From: Ferdinandcohnia salidurans
Lineage (GTDB): Bacteria; Bacillota; Bacilli; Bacillales; Bacillaceae_L
DNA length: 64,000 nucleotides
Assembly: GCF_042680725.1 (NCBI RefSeq)
Contig: NZ_JBHUEK010000008.1
Coordinates: 105,451 to 169,450, forward strand
Reading direction: 5' to 3'
Shown here: in pieces, positions 25,797-34,144 of the stretch
Position numbering within the stretch: position 1 is the first letter of the stretch
How the letters are laid out: each line of letters starts with the position of its first letter
Program-made: the position numbers and the translations under genes
The notes under the pieces: generated by a model
What the model was told of the DNA's origin: nothing
The model's input: the letters and a program-made list of their open reading frames with translations, nothing else
Database searches by the model: none

Positions 25797-27878
25797 CTAA
25801 TGTACATCCTTAGAATAAGCGAATGTTTCTTTAAGGTGACAGGCCAGCTGTATTTCAAGAAAGTCTTTTGGATCATTAAAACTCAAATTTAGCATGTCCT
25901 CAATTTTTTTAAGACGCTGATATAGTGTATTAATATGAACGTGAAGTTTTTTCGCAGTTTCATTAATAGACTTATTTAACTTTACATATGTTAACAATGT
26001 TTGTTCTAAATCGTTTTTCTTTGATTTTGCTGTAATTAAAGGCTGGAAAAAGGTATTTATGAATTCCTGAATCTCATTGGTATCCTGATTAATAAACAAG
26101 CGATTAACCCCAATGCTTTCATATGCAATTATACCAGATTCTTTTTTATTAACTAGATAGGCAACTGCCTTCTTTGCTTCCTCATAACTCTTTCCTATGT
26201 GATATACTCCCTGTTTTTCAGAACCAATACCCACACACAAATACGAATCATTATTAGTTTTCCAGTTAGTAATAATTGTTTTTAATCCTCTTATCGTGTC
26301 GTCAGATCCTGAATTGTGTGCAACTGAAACAAGTAATATGATTTTATTATGAAATCCGTAGATAAGTTGCACGTCTTGGATATTCTTTTTTATCAATGAA
26401 ATAATACTATGAATATCAGCACCAAGCTTATATAAATCTTTATAATTAACAAGTTCAATTAAGACCACATAAAACATATGTGAAGGATTTATGTTAAACT
26501 CTTTTCTTTTCTCAAGTAAGACTTCTGGCTCTTTGCTTTGAATCAATTCATTAAAAAATTCATGGAATTTCTTATAATAGATTTCTTCTAGTGTGTGTTT
26601 CTTTACAAGTTCAAGTGCGAGTAAGGAGCCACCTTGTTCGATAATAATTCGATCAATGATTGATAATGTATTAGAGTAGGGGTAAATAAAACATCCAAGA
26701 AAAATAGTACCATTGAGAATTGGGTAAAGATAAAATTTTCCCTCCTCAGGCTTACTCAATTCCACGAAAACAGCATTTCTTCTATGTTTAAAAATAGTAG
26801 TAATTTCATCCACGCTAAAATAAATTTTTTCTTTCTCTTGATTATGGTACCAATTGTTTTCTAAATAGTCGTAGAAGGAAAACGGACCATTTATCATTTT
26901 CCCTATTTCCCTAATAATGGACTTTAAACCTTTGTTTTGTATAGAAATCTTAATAAGTCTGTCGTGGACTTCGTTTCTTTTTGCGAGTTCATTTAATTGT
27001 TGCTTTACCTCTGTATAAAGACGTGCATTTTGAATTGCGATTGCAGCCTGGGATGCAAATCCTTGTAAAAGTCGCACGTCATCGTCCGTAAATTTCCCTA
27101 CCTTATTAAAATGGTGAATCGTCATGACTCCAATACGCTTGTCCCCAATAGATATAGGTACACTAACAATTGCTTGAATTTCTTTTCCTTTGTACGAAGA
27201 CTTGATGATATGTAGATTTCTCTCTGAAATAGAATTCTCACTCATTACTTTATAAATCTGTTCTTTAGAATGATAAATTAACGGTTTTCCTTCCTTAAAA
27301 ACCACACCCGTAATCGATTCTCCGACCTTCATTTTAAGCTTTCTGATGATCGGTTCAAATCCAACACTTGTTTTTGTTATAATTTTTTCTTGATCATAGT
27401 CATAAAGTTGTAGATAACCTGCATTTGCAACTGGTATTACTGATAATGCGTTTTTTGTAATTTTCTCTAATAGTTCATCAAGGACAAGAGATGAAGAAAC
27501 AGAACGTATTCCCTCTATTAACATCTCCAGTTCTGCGCCTTTAGCTTGGACTTGGCTTTTAGCATCTAGAAGTTCGAAGCATACATATAAATAATCCAGG
27601 TCTCTTTCATCAAAAGGGCAAGATTCACAGTTAGAGCGAAGAAGCACTAAATGCTCGTTTACGTAAGAAAATGAAATATATAAGTACCCCTTATTTGTCA
27701 TGATTTTGTATTTGTTCTCTCCATTACATGTTAGTAGACTAATATTCTCTTTTCTTAGAGTTCCTTTTTTATACATAAGGTTGAACGAAGTATCATGTGC
27801 TTTTTGTACCAAGATTTCATAGGAAGCGCCTTTAAACATTTTATCTAGAAAAGTTAAAATTTGCTGATTTATGTTCAT
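25797..27878 (-). CDS. PucR/CdaR-type transcriptional regulator with GAF domain
   Basis: 693 aa. N-terminal region about 1-115 of unknown fold, with a CESCPF segment; GAF domain about 120-297 (SVPISIGDKRIGVMTIHH, then FASQAAIAIQNARLYTEV); a middle region about 300-480; a GGDEF-derived/CdaR-type region about 490-600 (VLIELVNY, GKSYEEAKKAVAY); and the C-terminal PucR helix-turn-helix with KSINETAKKLHVHINTLYQR near 645-664. Such proteins usually activate nearby transport and catabolic genes in response to a small ligand. It is divergent from the DUF5058 cassette, whose shared 200-bp region holds a 16-bp palindrome. Confidence 0.85.
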   Translation of the reverse strand: MNINQQILTFLDKMFKGASYEILVQKAHDTSFNLMYKKGTLRKENISLLTCNGENKYKIMTNKGYLYISFSYVNEHLVLLRSNCESCPFDERDLDYLYVCFELLDAKSQVQAKGAELEMLIEGIRSVSSSLVLDELLEKITKNALSVIPVANAGYLQLYDYDQEKIITKTSVGFEPIIRKLKMKVGESITGVVFKEGKPLIYHSKEQIYKVMSENSISERNLHIIKSSYKGKEIQAIVSVPISIGDKRIGVMTIHHFNKVGKFTDDDVRLLQGFASQAAIAIQNARLYTEVKQQLNELAKRNEVHDRLIKISIQNKGLKSIIREIGKMINGPFSFYDYLENNWYHNQEKEKIYFSVDEITTIFKHRRNAVFVELSKPEEGKFYLYPILNGTIFLGCFIYPYSNTLSIIDRIIIEQGGSLLALELVKKHTLEEIYYKKFHEFFNELIQSKEPEVLLEKRKEFNINPSHMFYVVLIELVNYKDLYKLGADIHSIISLIKKNIQDVQLIYGFHNKIILLVSVAHNSGSDDTIRGLKTIITNWKTNNDSYLCVGIGSEKQGVYHIGKSYEEAKKAVAYLVNKKESGIIAYESIGVNRLFINQDTNEIQEFINTFFQPLITAKSKKNDLEQTLLTYVKLNKSINETAKKLHVHINTLYQRLKKIEDMLNLSFNDPKDFLEIQLACHLKETFAYSKDVH

Positions 27879-27933
27879 TACTAACCTCCAAGACTAAGAA
27901 AATGTAGAAAGTTCTATTTCATCCGTATCATTT

Positions 27934-27949
27934 ATGTAATTAATTACAT
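27934..27949. promoter_or_regulatory. 16-bp perfect palindrome, candidate operator
   Basis: ATGTAATTAATTACAT lies 55 bases from the regulator start and 134 bases before the DUF5058 gene, in the divergent region. Half-site copies GTAATTGGTAATT follow it. Good candidate for the PucR-type regulator, by position only. Confidence 0.5.
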
Positions 27950-28082
27950 TGTAATTGGTAATTCAATAAATTACTATAAGAATTAGAAAATATAGAATTT
28001 TCAACCATTAAAGTTGAATGCGCTTTCTTTAGAGGGCAGAGGTAGTAATTAAAAGTAATTTGAAAAAAGGAGGAAGATTATT

Positions 28083-28790
28083 TTGGAAAAAGTATTACAA
28101 ACAGCAAATAGCTTACCACTCTGGATTTTGGCTTCACTGGTAGTTGGTATCGTAATCTTTCAAGCTATAATTTTTATTCGGCTTGCATCAAAAACGAGCC
28201 AATCCGTCGGTATGACTTCTACAGATGTAAAGTCTGCGATAAGGGCTGGTGCGATTAGTTCTCTTGGACCATCTTTAGCAATCATCGTTGTCGCTATTTC
28301 AATGATTTCTTTAATTGGTAGCCCAGTTACATTGATGCGAATCTCTATTATTGGATCAGCAGCAATAGAAACAGTTGGTGCAAGTATAGGGTCTAAAGCA
28401 GCTGGGGTAGATTTAGGTTCTCAAGGTTATACGTTACAAGCCTTTACAAATGCAGTATGGGTGATGTGTCTTGGTGGAATGGGCTGGTTATTATTCGTTG
28501 CCCTATTTACTAAATCTCTAGGGAAAATACAGAAAAAAGCAGAAGCTAATCCCAAAAATGTAACGATGTTAAGCACAGTATCAGTTGCTGCAATGATTGG
28601 GGCTTTTAGTTATCTTGGTGGGGGAGAAATGGTAAAAGGAATAAGTGAATTCATCGTATTTATTGTTGCCTTTATTGTTATGCCCATCATTATATGGATC
28701 GGAGATAAAACCCAGTTGAGGTGGATAAAAGAATGGTCATTAGGACTGGTTATTATTGTGGGTATGTTTGCTGGTTACTTTATATCTTAA
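28083..28790 (+). CDS. DUF5058-family membrane protein, probable transporter subunit
   Basis: 235 aa from TTG at 28083 behind AAAGGAGGAAG. About six membrane helices with a short cytoplasmic loop near 155-160 (KKAEANPKN). Sequence features (LWILASLVVGIVIFQ, RAGAISSLGPSLAI, LGGMGWLLFVALF) match what I remember as DUF5058. Function is unknown; the neighbours suggest it works with the next membrane protein to move the substrate of the downstream amidohydrolase. Twenty-two bases separate it from that gene, so the two are cotranscribed. Confidence 0.75.
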   Translation: MEKVLQTANSLPLWILASLVVGIVIFQAIIFIRLASKTSQSVGMTSTDVKSAIRAGAISSLGPSLAIIVVAISMISLIGSPVTLMRISIIGSAAIETVGASIGSKAAGVDLGSQGYTLQAFTNAVWVMCLGGMGWLLFVALFTKSLGKIQKKAEANPKNVTMLSTVSVAAMIGAFSYLGGGEMVKGISEFIVFIVAFIVMPIIIWIGDKTQLRWIKEWSLGLVIIVGMFAGYFIS

Positions 28791-28812
28791 AAAAGAAAGG
28801 TAGGAGAGCTGT

Positions 28813-29535
28813 ATGCCAGTTACTAGAGAGGAAAATAATCTATCTATAAACGAAGCTGTGCCAGTGTCTGCATCATCAATGGATTTTGAAACGTTTCAAT
28901 TAAAGTCTCATTTTTGGGGACGCTTAACAGTTTGGGGAATCATTGCATTAACATTAATTGTGCCCCTATATCTTTCATTTGTTCTTGGTTACCATCCAGG
29001 CTGGACAACTATCATTTCAGGTTTTACTGCTTATGCAGCTATTATCATGTTTGTTTGGGTGCTGGAGCCGATTAGCTATTATCCTGTTTTGGGGGTTTCT
29101 GGTACATATCTTGCATTTCTTACAGGTAATATCGGAAACATGTGTCTTCCATGTGCTTCGGTTGCTCAACGTGTTGTTGATGCAGAACCAGGAACGAAAA
29201 AGGGAGAAATCACTGCCTCATTGGCAATTGCGACTGCTTCGATCGTGAATGCTATCATTCTTATTTTAGCAATACTAAGTGGTTCATACATTTTAACAAT
29301 CTTGCCTGAATCAGTCTTAAATAGCCTAAACTTTGTCCTTCCGGCTATTTTTGGAGGAGTCATTGCTCAGTTTGCTATAAAAAAACCATTATTTGGTGTA
29401 GTTGGGATAGCTTTTGGTTTATTTGTTAATTTAGGTCCTGTTCCCCGTGCATTCCAAACATTTGTCTGCATACTCGGAACAGTTGTAGTTTGTCTACTTT
29501 TAGAGAAAATCAAAAAACAAGAGAAAAATAAATAA
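28813..29535 (+). CDS. Membrane protein partner of DUF5058 protein, unknown function
   Basis: 240 aa with a 35-residue hydrophilic N-terminus and six or seven membrane helices (first about 36-56, last about 210-230). A striking segment GNIGNMCLPCASVAQ (about 105-120) holds two cysteines CLPC in a membrane-adjacent loop. I do not recognise a named family. ATG at 28813 follows GGTAGGAGAG. Translational spacing and matching size suggest a two-subunit membrane complex with the DUF5058 protein. Confidence 0.75.
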   Translation: MPVTREENNLSINEAVPVSASSMDFETFQLKSHFWGRLTVWGIIALTLIVPLYLSFVLGYHPGWTTIISGFTAYAAIIMFVWVLEPISYYPVLGVSGTYLAFLTGNIGNMCLPCASVAQRVVDAEPGTKKGEITASLAIATASIVNAIILILAILSGSYILTILPESVLNSLNFVLPAIFGGVIAQFAIKKPLFGVVGIAFGLFVNLGPVPRAFQTFVCILGTVVVCLLLEKIKKQEKNK

Positions 29536-29570
29536 ATTCTTGGTGTCGACCTTGTATGTAATGAATTTTT

Positions 29571-29611
29571 GGAAGGGGTGAAAATCCATTAAGTAGATGG
29601 ATTAAAAGATG
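29571..29611 (+). promoter_or_regulatory. Hairpin between Shine-Dalgarno and start of the amidohydrolase gene
   Basis: The only good site GGAAGGGG (29571-29578) is about 30 bases from ATG 29609. AATCCAT (29583-29589) and ATGGATT (29597-29603) form a seven-base-loop hairpin in between; folded, the effective spacing is about 7 bases. Confidence 0.5.
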
Positions 29612-31006
29612 AGTAAACAGAATATTTTACAGTGGATTAAAAACAACCAATCAGATTTTACTGAAATGGCAAAAAAAATATGGGAACATCCGCAAATTGC
29701 ATATGAGGAAAACTATGCAAGTGATCTACAAGCGTCTAAATTAAAAGAAGAAGGATTTAGTATTCATTCCCCGATAGGAGGAATTTCTACTGCGTTTGTT
29801 GCGGAATATGGCTCAGGTAAACCAATAATAGGGATATTAGGGGAATACGACGCTTTGCCTGGCCTTTCTCAAACGGTTAATACCGTTCAGGAACCAGTTG
29901 AATTAGATGGCCCTGGTCACGGCTGCGGTCACAATTTACTCGGAACAGCAGGGGTTGAAGCAGTAATCGCATTAAAAGAAGTAATGGATGAGTGTGATAT
30001 CAATGGGACTATTCGTTATTATGGCTGTCCAGCTGAAGAAGTATTGTCTGGAAAAACGTACATGGCGAGAGAAGGTGTCTTTGACGATTTAGATTGTGCG
30101 TTAACCTGGCATCCATGGACATCTAACATGACATTAAATATGAGTATGCAAGCAATTGTATCCATTAGGTTTCACTTTAAAGGCATCCCAGCCCATGCGG
30201 CCGCCTCACCACATGCTGGAAGAAGTGCACTAGATGCAGTTGAATTGATGAATGTCGGTACAAACTTTTTAAGAGAGCACGTGGTGGACGGTTCGCGAAT
30301 ACATTATGTCATTACAAACGGGGGACTTGCTCCTAATATTGTTCCTGAGCACGCTAGTGTTTGGTATTATTTACGGGCATCTACAAAAGAACAAGTTGAA
30401 GATATCCTTAGAAGGGTAGAGAAAATTGCTCAAGGAGCAGCACTTATGACAGAAACTGAGGTCTATTCAGAAATTGATGCTTTTGCTTATGACACACTTC
30501 CAAATGAAGCTTTAAATGACCTCATGTTTGAAAATATGAAACTAGCAGTACCCTTAGCATATACTGTTGAAGAAGCGAAATTTGCTCAGGAATTACTTAA
30601 GACAGTAGATTCTAACATCGTAAAAATGACCCATAATTCTACAAATGAGATCCTGGCGTCAGACTTACAAAATGATAAATTGACAAAGGGCAAAGTTTTA
30701 ACTGGTTCAACAGATGTCGGTGATGTTAGTTGGATTACACCAGTGGGTTCAATTATGGTAACTTGTGCTCCTATCGGTATACAGTTACATACCTGGCAGG
30801 CCACAGCCTCATTTGGTTCATCCATTGGTATCAAGGGAATGCACTTTGCCGCGCAAACAATGGCATTATCAGCATATGATTTGTTACTAAATAATAATCA
30901 TATACTTGAAAGAGCAAAAGAGGAGTTCAATCTAAGCACAAAAGATAAGCCATATGTTGCAGGTATTCCTGAAAATGTTAAACCGAAAACGACAAATTTA
31001 GCTTAA
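29609..31006 (+). CDS. M20-family amidohydrolase, AbgB-like
   Basis: 465 aa zinc amidohydrolase. Metal ligands: GHGCGHN (103-109), PAEE (141-144), TWHPW with His168 and a C-terminal His in QLHTWQATA. A lid/dimerisation domain spans about 180-290 (FKGIPAHAAASPHAGRSALDA). Closest in pattern to the p-aminobenzoyl-glutamate hydrolase subunit AbgB and related aminoacylases, which cleave amide bonds of N-acyl amino acids. It closes the DUF5058 cassette, so it probably hydrolyses the imported compound. Its stop overlaps a convergent small gene by four bases. Confidence 0.85.
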   Translation: MSKQNILQWIKNNQSDFTEMAKKIWEHPQIAYEENYASDLQASKLKEEGFSIHSPIGGISTAFVAEYGSGKPIIGILGEYDALPGLSQTVNTVQEPVELDGPGHGCGHNLLGTAGVEAVIALKEVMDECDINGTIRYYGCPAEEVLSGKTYMAREGVFDDLDCALTWHPWTSNMTLNMSMQAIVSIRFHFKGIPAHAAASPHAGRSALDAVELMNVGTNFLREHVVDGSRIHYVITNGGLAPNIVPEHASVWYYLRASTKEQVEDILRRVEKIAQGAALMTETEVYSEIDAFAYDTLPNEALNDLMFENMKLAVPLAYTVEEAKFAQELLKTVDSNIVKMTHNSTNEILASDLQNDKLTKGKVLTGSTDVGDVSWITPVGSIMVTCAPIGIQLHTWQATASFGSSIGIKGMHFAAQTMALSAYDLLLNNNHILERAKEEFNLSTKDKPYVAGIPENVKPKTTNLA

Positions 31007-31167
31007 TTAAAGAAATCAAATATATTCCTAAAGAGACCTCTAATTAGGTAAAAAATGATACGAAATGGGAAAATAATAATCTCAGGCAAAGCAAATAAAA
31101 TATCACCTAGGAGGTCGGAGAAGGTATACTTACCATCCTTCGCTCTCCTTTTTCTGCGTTTCTTCAT
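31003..31167 (-). CDS. Small basic/hydrophobic protein, 54 aa
   Basis: Below the usual size cut-off but convincing. It starts at ATG 31167, 9 bases after AAGGGGG, and reads MKKRRKRRAK, then FSDLLGDILF and one hydrophobic helix PEIIIFPFRIIFYLIRG, ending FDFFN. The basic head and single helix suggest a membrane-anchored peptide. Related short proteins with the same Lys/Arg head and FPFR core occur, from memory, in other Bacillus genomes. It follows the CPBP protease gene with an 18-base gap, so it is probably cotranscribed with it. Function unknown. Confidence 0.65.
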   Translation of the reverse strand: MKKRRKRRAKDGKYTFSDLLGDILFALPEIIIFPFRIIFYLIRGLFRNIFDFFN

Positions 31168-31185
31168 GTAGTCATGCCCCCTTAT

Positions 31186-31785
31186 TTAAAATAGTGGGAA
31201 AAGTACTAGCAAAAATAAATTGAAGACAAGATGGGAAAGGATTGTTAGAAAAATATTTCGTTTCCACATATATAATGTTCCCCAAACAACCCCACCTGCA
31301 AATGTCGCAAGCAAAAAAAGTGGATTAAACGTATAAAGATTGGCAGACGTATAAAGAAGAGAGGATATGACGATTGCGACTAGCTTGTTGTCGAATTTTG
31401 CCTCGATATTCTTCTGTATATAGCCTCTCCAAAAGAGCTCTTCACCCGGAATGATGATGAGAAAGAGTACTACAAAATGCCAGGAAAGCTGTGGCTGAAT
31501 CTTCATATATAAATCCGCCACTTCATCTAGCATGTTCGGAAAGAGGAAAGCGGAATCCATTTTTCCAATCGAGAAAAGGCCATACATCATTATGCCTGAA
31601 AAGATAGCGATAGCTAGGTTGGATGCTGATATAGATTTCTTATCAAAATTGGCGAAACGGATTGCTGCTGCTGATAAAAGGAAAAAGGATATGGTGAATA
31701 TGACCCAAAAAGGGACGGTGGACAGGAAACTCGTCGCCAATAAAATATGTATCAATAGTAATAGTAGATAAAAGTTTTTATGCAT
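31186..31785 (-). CDS. CPBP-family intramembrane metalloprotease
   Basis: 199 aa with about six membrane helices. Motif 1 is PGEELFWRGYIQ (EExxxR, about residues 113-124), motif 2 the LLYTSANL/FNP region and motif 3 SHLVFN (His...Asn) near the C-terminus, as in CAAX proteases and bacteriocin-processing/immunity enzymes (Abi family). Motif 2 normally carries a histidine (FxxxH); here the position reads TSAN, so catalysis may be altered. Followed by the 54-aa gene. Roles in peptide processing or self-immunity are possible. Confidence 0.82.
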   Translation of the reverse strand: MHKNFYLLLLLIHILLATSFLSTVPFWVIFTISFFLLSAAAIRFANFDKKSISASNLAIAIFSGIMMYGLFSIGKMDSAFLFPNMLDEVADLYMKIQPQLSWHFVVLFLIIIPGEELFWRGYIQKNIEAKFDNKLVAIVISSLLYTSANLYTFNPLFLLATFAGGVVWGTLYMWKRNIFLTILSHLVFNLFLLVLFPLF

Positions 31786-31909
31786 ATTGTCGTTCCTCTT
31801 TACTTAGATTATGTCGTAGTCATTTTAACATGAACGTCATTTTTTTAGAATAAATAACCGACGGTGACTCATCCTAATGGTGATGATCTGAAAGAAGGAG
31901 AGATTCTAC

Positions 31910-32035
31910 ATGACACAATCAAAACGTCAACAAGAACGCCAGTGGACAGTTAGAAAACAATCACAAAATCCACATGGAAAAGTAAAGTCCTTTGAACAGC
32001 TGGCTGAAGAAGCTGGCAAGGATACAAAAGAATAG
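31910..32035 (+). CDS. Small conserved protein, 41 aa (DUF6254-like)
   Basis: Starts at ATG 31910 after GAAGGAGAG and reads MTQSKRQQER QWTVRKQSQN in its first half, then PHGKVKSFEQ LAEEAGKD. Very hydrophilic, no helix for a membrane. The RQWTVRK...PHGKVKS pattern is, from memory, the short Bacillus family DUF6254. It has its own ribosome site and a strong terminator 13 bases after the stop. Function unknown. Confidence 0.75.
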   Translation: MTQSKRQQERQWTVRKQSQNPHGKVKSFEQLAEEAGKDTKE

Positions 32036-32047
32036 GTAAATGTGGCG

Positions 32048-32077
32048 CACACACTCTGTTTTGGGTGTGTGTTTTTT
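32048..32077 (+). terminator. Terminator of the 41-aa gene
   Basis: CACACACTC / GGGTGTGTG with a TGTTTT loop and T6. Confidence 0.9.
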
Positions 32078-32103
32078 GGTGGTTGGGTTTGTAGGGGTGA
32101 CTT

Positions 32104-32520
32104 GATAACCTTAAATGTCCAAAAAATGAAGCTTAAAAGTGGTATTTAGGTTGTGTTTTTCCATAGTCTTACAAAAGTGGTGTCATAAATAGGGTTTAAT
32201 GAAGAGGTTTTTCCTGGATTTTACAAAAGTGAAGGCATAAAGGAAGTTTATGGGTATAGTTTTTCCAGAGTTATCCAAAACCTATATAATAAAAGGGTTT
32301 TAACACTATGGTTTTTCTAGTTATTTCCAAATATGGTGTCATATACGTGAAATTACAGTAGAGTTTTTCATAAAATACCCAAAAGTGAAAGTTAAAAAGC
32401 TTTGGAGTATCATTTATTTCCTAAATAGTGGAAAGTGACATAAGTCCAGAGGCATTGGAGTACCATCAACCTCTTAAAAAGCGGTCCGTGACATACTTCC
32501 AGAGTGTACTTCAGAAGAGT
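32104..32520. repeat. Degenerate 52-bp tandem array
   Basis: The anchor TTTTTC recurs at 32156, 32208, 32260, 32312 and 32364, exactly 52 bases apart, with decayed copies either side (one begins near 32416). The best-preserved unit has CCAGAGTTAT, CAAAAGTG, GGCATAAA and AGTTTATG blocks. Units are about half identical, so the array is old. No reading frame is maintained. Confidence 0.8.
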
Positions 32521-32552
32521 AGTGGACCACTTACAGTCAGATATCCTCAAAA

Positions 32553-32754
32553 TTCCAATTCATTTTCATTGTGAAATATCGGAAACCGAAATATAATTAA
32601 CTTTATTCTGTCGAAGTTCGACTGAATAAAGTTAATTACCTCCGGCGGATGCCACGATTTTTCAAAGGAAATTTTTCGAGCAAGCCCGAAAAAAATCGGG
32701 CGGCAAATATGCCAAGGCATATTTGATTAACCAATGATAAAAAATGAATTGGAA
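32553..32754. repeat. 200-bp foldable element with terminal inverted repeats, before rarD
   Basis: Perfect 14-bp ends TTCCAATTCATTTT (32553-32566) and AAAATGAATTGGAA (32741-32754), extended by CATTG/CAATG. Inside are a near-perfect palindrome (arms ATTAACTTTATTC and GAATAAAGTTAAT at 32596-32636), a GCCCGA/TCGGGC hairpin (32684-32701) and a CAAATATGCC/GGCATATTTG hairpin (32704-32725). No coding potential. The right end overlaps the region just before the rarD ribosome site. It completes the contents of the 730-base gap 32036-32766. Confidence 0.7.
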
Positions 32755-32766
32755 AGAAGGATCATG

Positions 32767-33708
32767 ATGGGTCAAGATGACATGAGGGAGTATAAAATTG
32801 GAATCTTGTATACGGCGATTGCGTATATTGCGTGGGGAGTTCTGCCTCTTTATTGGAAATTAATCGACTATGTTCCGGCAATCGAGATTTTAGCACATCG
32901 GATTGTTTGGTCGCTTGTCTTTGTGCTGGTGATCATCCTCATTTCCAAAAAAGGGAACCAGCTGGTCACAACCCTTAAAGAGATTGTCAAAAATAAAACC
33001 AAACTTATTGGGATTATCGCTTCATCAATCCTTATTACGGTCAACTGGGCGACTTATATTTGGGCTGTTAATACCGATCATATTATTGATGCAAGTCTAG
33101 GATATTACATCAACCCATTGGTCAGTGTCCTGTTGGGGATTATCGTTCTTAAGGAACGTCTATTGTTTTGGCAAGGCGTTTCATTTGTATTAGCAGGTCT
33201 TGGGGTTCTCATATTAACTTTACAGTACGGAAGTTTCCCATGGGTTGCGATTACGCTCGCATTAAGCTTTGGATTTTATGGATTAACAAAGAAACTAGCA
33301 AAGCTAGATTCCTTAATTGGACTCGCGATGGAAACAATGGTGGTTGCACCGATTGCCCTTATTTATTTAGGAGTTCTCTACAACAGTGGAGTTGATTCCT
33401 TCAGTAGCGCAACTTTTAACGTGCAACTATTATTAATGGGGGCTGGGGTCGTAACAGCCTTACCATTGCTATGGTTTGCGGCTGGAGCAAATCGCATCCC
33501 GTTGTCGGTGCTAGGAATCTTGCAATATATCTCACCAACTATAAGCCTTGTATTAGGAGTATTTTTATTTCAAGAGCATTTTACAAAGGCACATTTCATT
33601 ACATTTTTATGTATTTGGTCAGCATTACTGATATACTCTTTCTCAAAAACAAAGTTTTTAACATCGATTCAACCGAAATTTACGAAAGATAAATCGTTAG
33701 GTGCATAA
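32767..33708 (+). CDS. rarD: RarD-type EamA/DMT transporter
   Basis: 313 aa from ATG at 32767, six bases after AAAGAAGG; a frame extends to 32734 but without a site. Ten membrane helices in two EamA repeats. The early segments YIAWGVLPLYWKLI and ILAHRIVWSL and the later QYISPTISLVLGVFLFQE are diagnostic of RarD (chloramphenicol-sensitivity protein family). Physiological substrate unknown. It sits directly after the foldable element. Confidence 0.88.
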   Translation: MGQDDMREYKIGILYTAIAYIAWGVLPLYWKLIDYVPAIEILAHRIVWSLVFVLVIILISKKGNQLVTTLKEIVKNKTKLIGIIASSILITVNWATYIWAVNTDHIIDASLGYYINPLVSVLLGIIVLKERLLFWQGVSFVLAGLGVLILTLQYGSFPWVAITLALSFGFYGLTKKLAKLDSLIGLAMETMVVAPIALIYLGVLYNSGVDSFSSATFNVQLLLMGAGVVTALPLLWFAAGANRIPLSVLGILQYISPTISLVLGVFLFQEHFTKAHFITFLCIWSALLIYSFSKTKFLTSIQPKFTKDKSLGA

Positions 33709-33710
33709 CA

Positions 33711-33750
33711 AAAAGGGAGCCGAACCAAATGGTCAGCTCCCTTTCTTTTA
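33711..33750. terminator. Bidirectional terminator between rarD and ykvS
   Basis: AAAGGGAGC / GCTCCCTTT with an inner GACCA/TGGTC-like helix and CTTTT tail. Confidence 0.85.
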
Positions 33751-33930
33751 TATAGCTGTGACAATCTTATAGTTTTTGTGATTAACAACAGTACGACTCT
33801 CTAAATCTAGATCTCTATAATTGTCCATATATGTTAAGTCTACGATAACTGAGTTTTCATTTACTTTTTCAACGACGCCTTTTAGTCCTTCTTTGAACTC
33901 AATGACATCCCCAATTTCTGCTATTTTCAT
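33748..33930 (-). CDS. ykvS: YkvS-type DUF2187 protein
   Basis: 60 aa, predicted small SH3-like beta barrel. The pattern IGDVIEFKEGLKGVVEKVN and a C-terminal NHKNYKIV match DUF2187 proteins of Bacillus, including YkvS. GGAGGTGAC precedes ATG 33930. Function unknown. It is a single gene, in a neighbourhood where B. subtilis also has ykvS. Confidence 0.85.
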   Translation of the reverse strand: MKIAEIGDVIEFKEGLKGVVEKVNENSVIVDLTYMDNYRDLDLESRTVVNHKNYKIVTAI

Positions 33931-34144
33931 AATGTCACCTCCATAGAATTCTATAAATCTTCAAGTTAAAGCAAATCGTGCTTTTATTTACAAAAAATCC
34001 ATTTTTTTATATTTTGCCTTACTTTTGTAAAATAGTAAAGCGTTTTCAATGATATTTTATTTAAAATTTTTGTAAAAAATGTGACAATCTATAAATTTTT
34101 TTTTATATTAATTTATATGCCTGTCTAAAGGGAGAGAGATAAAA

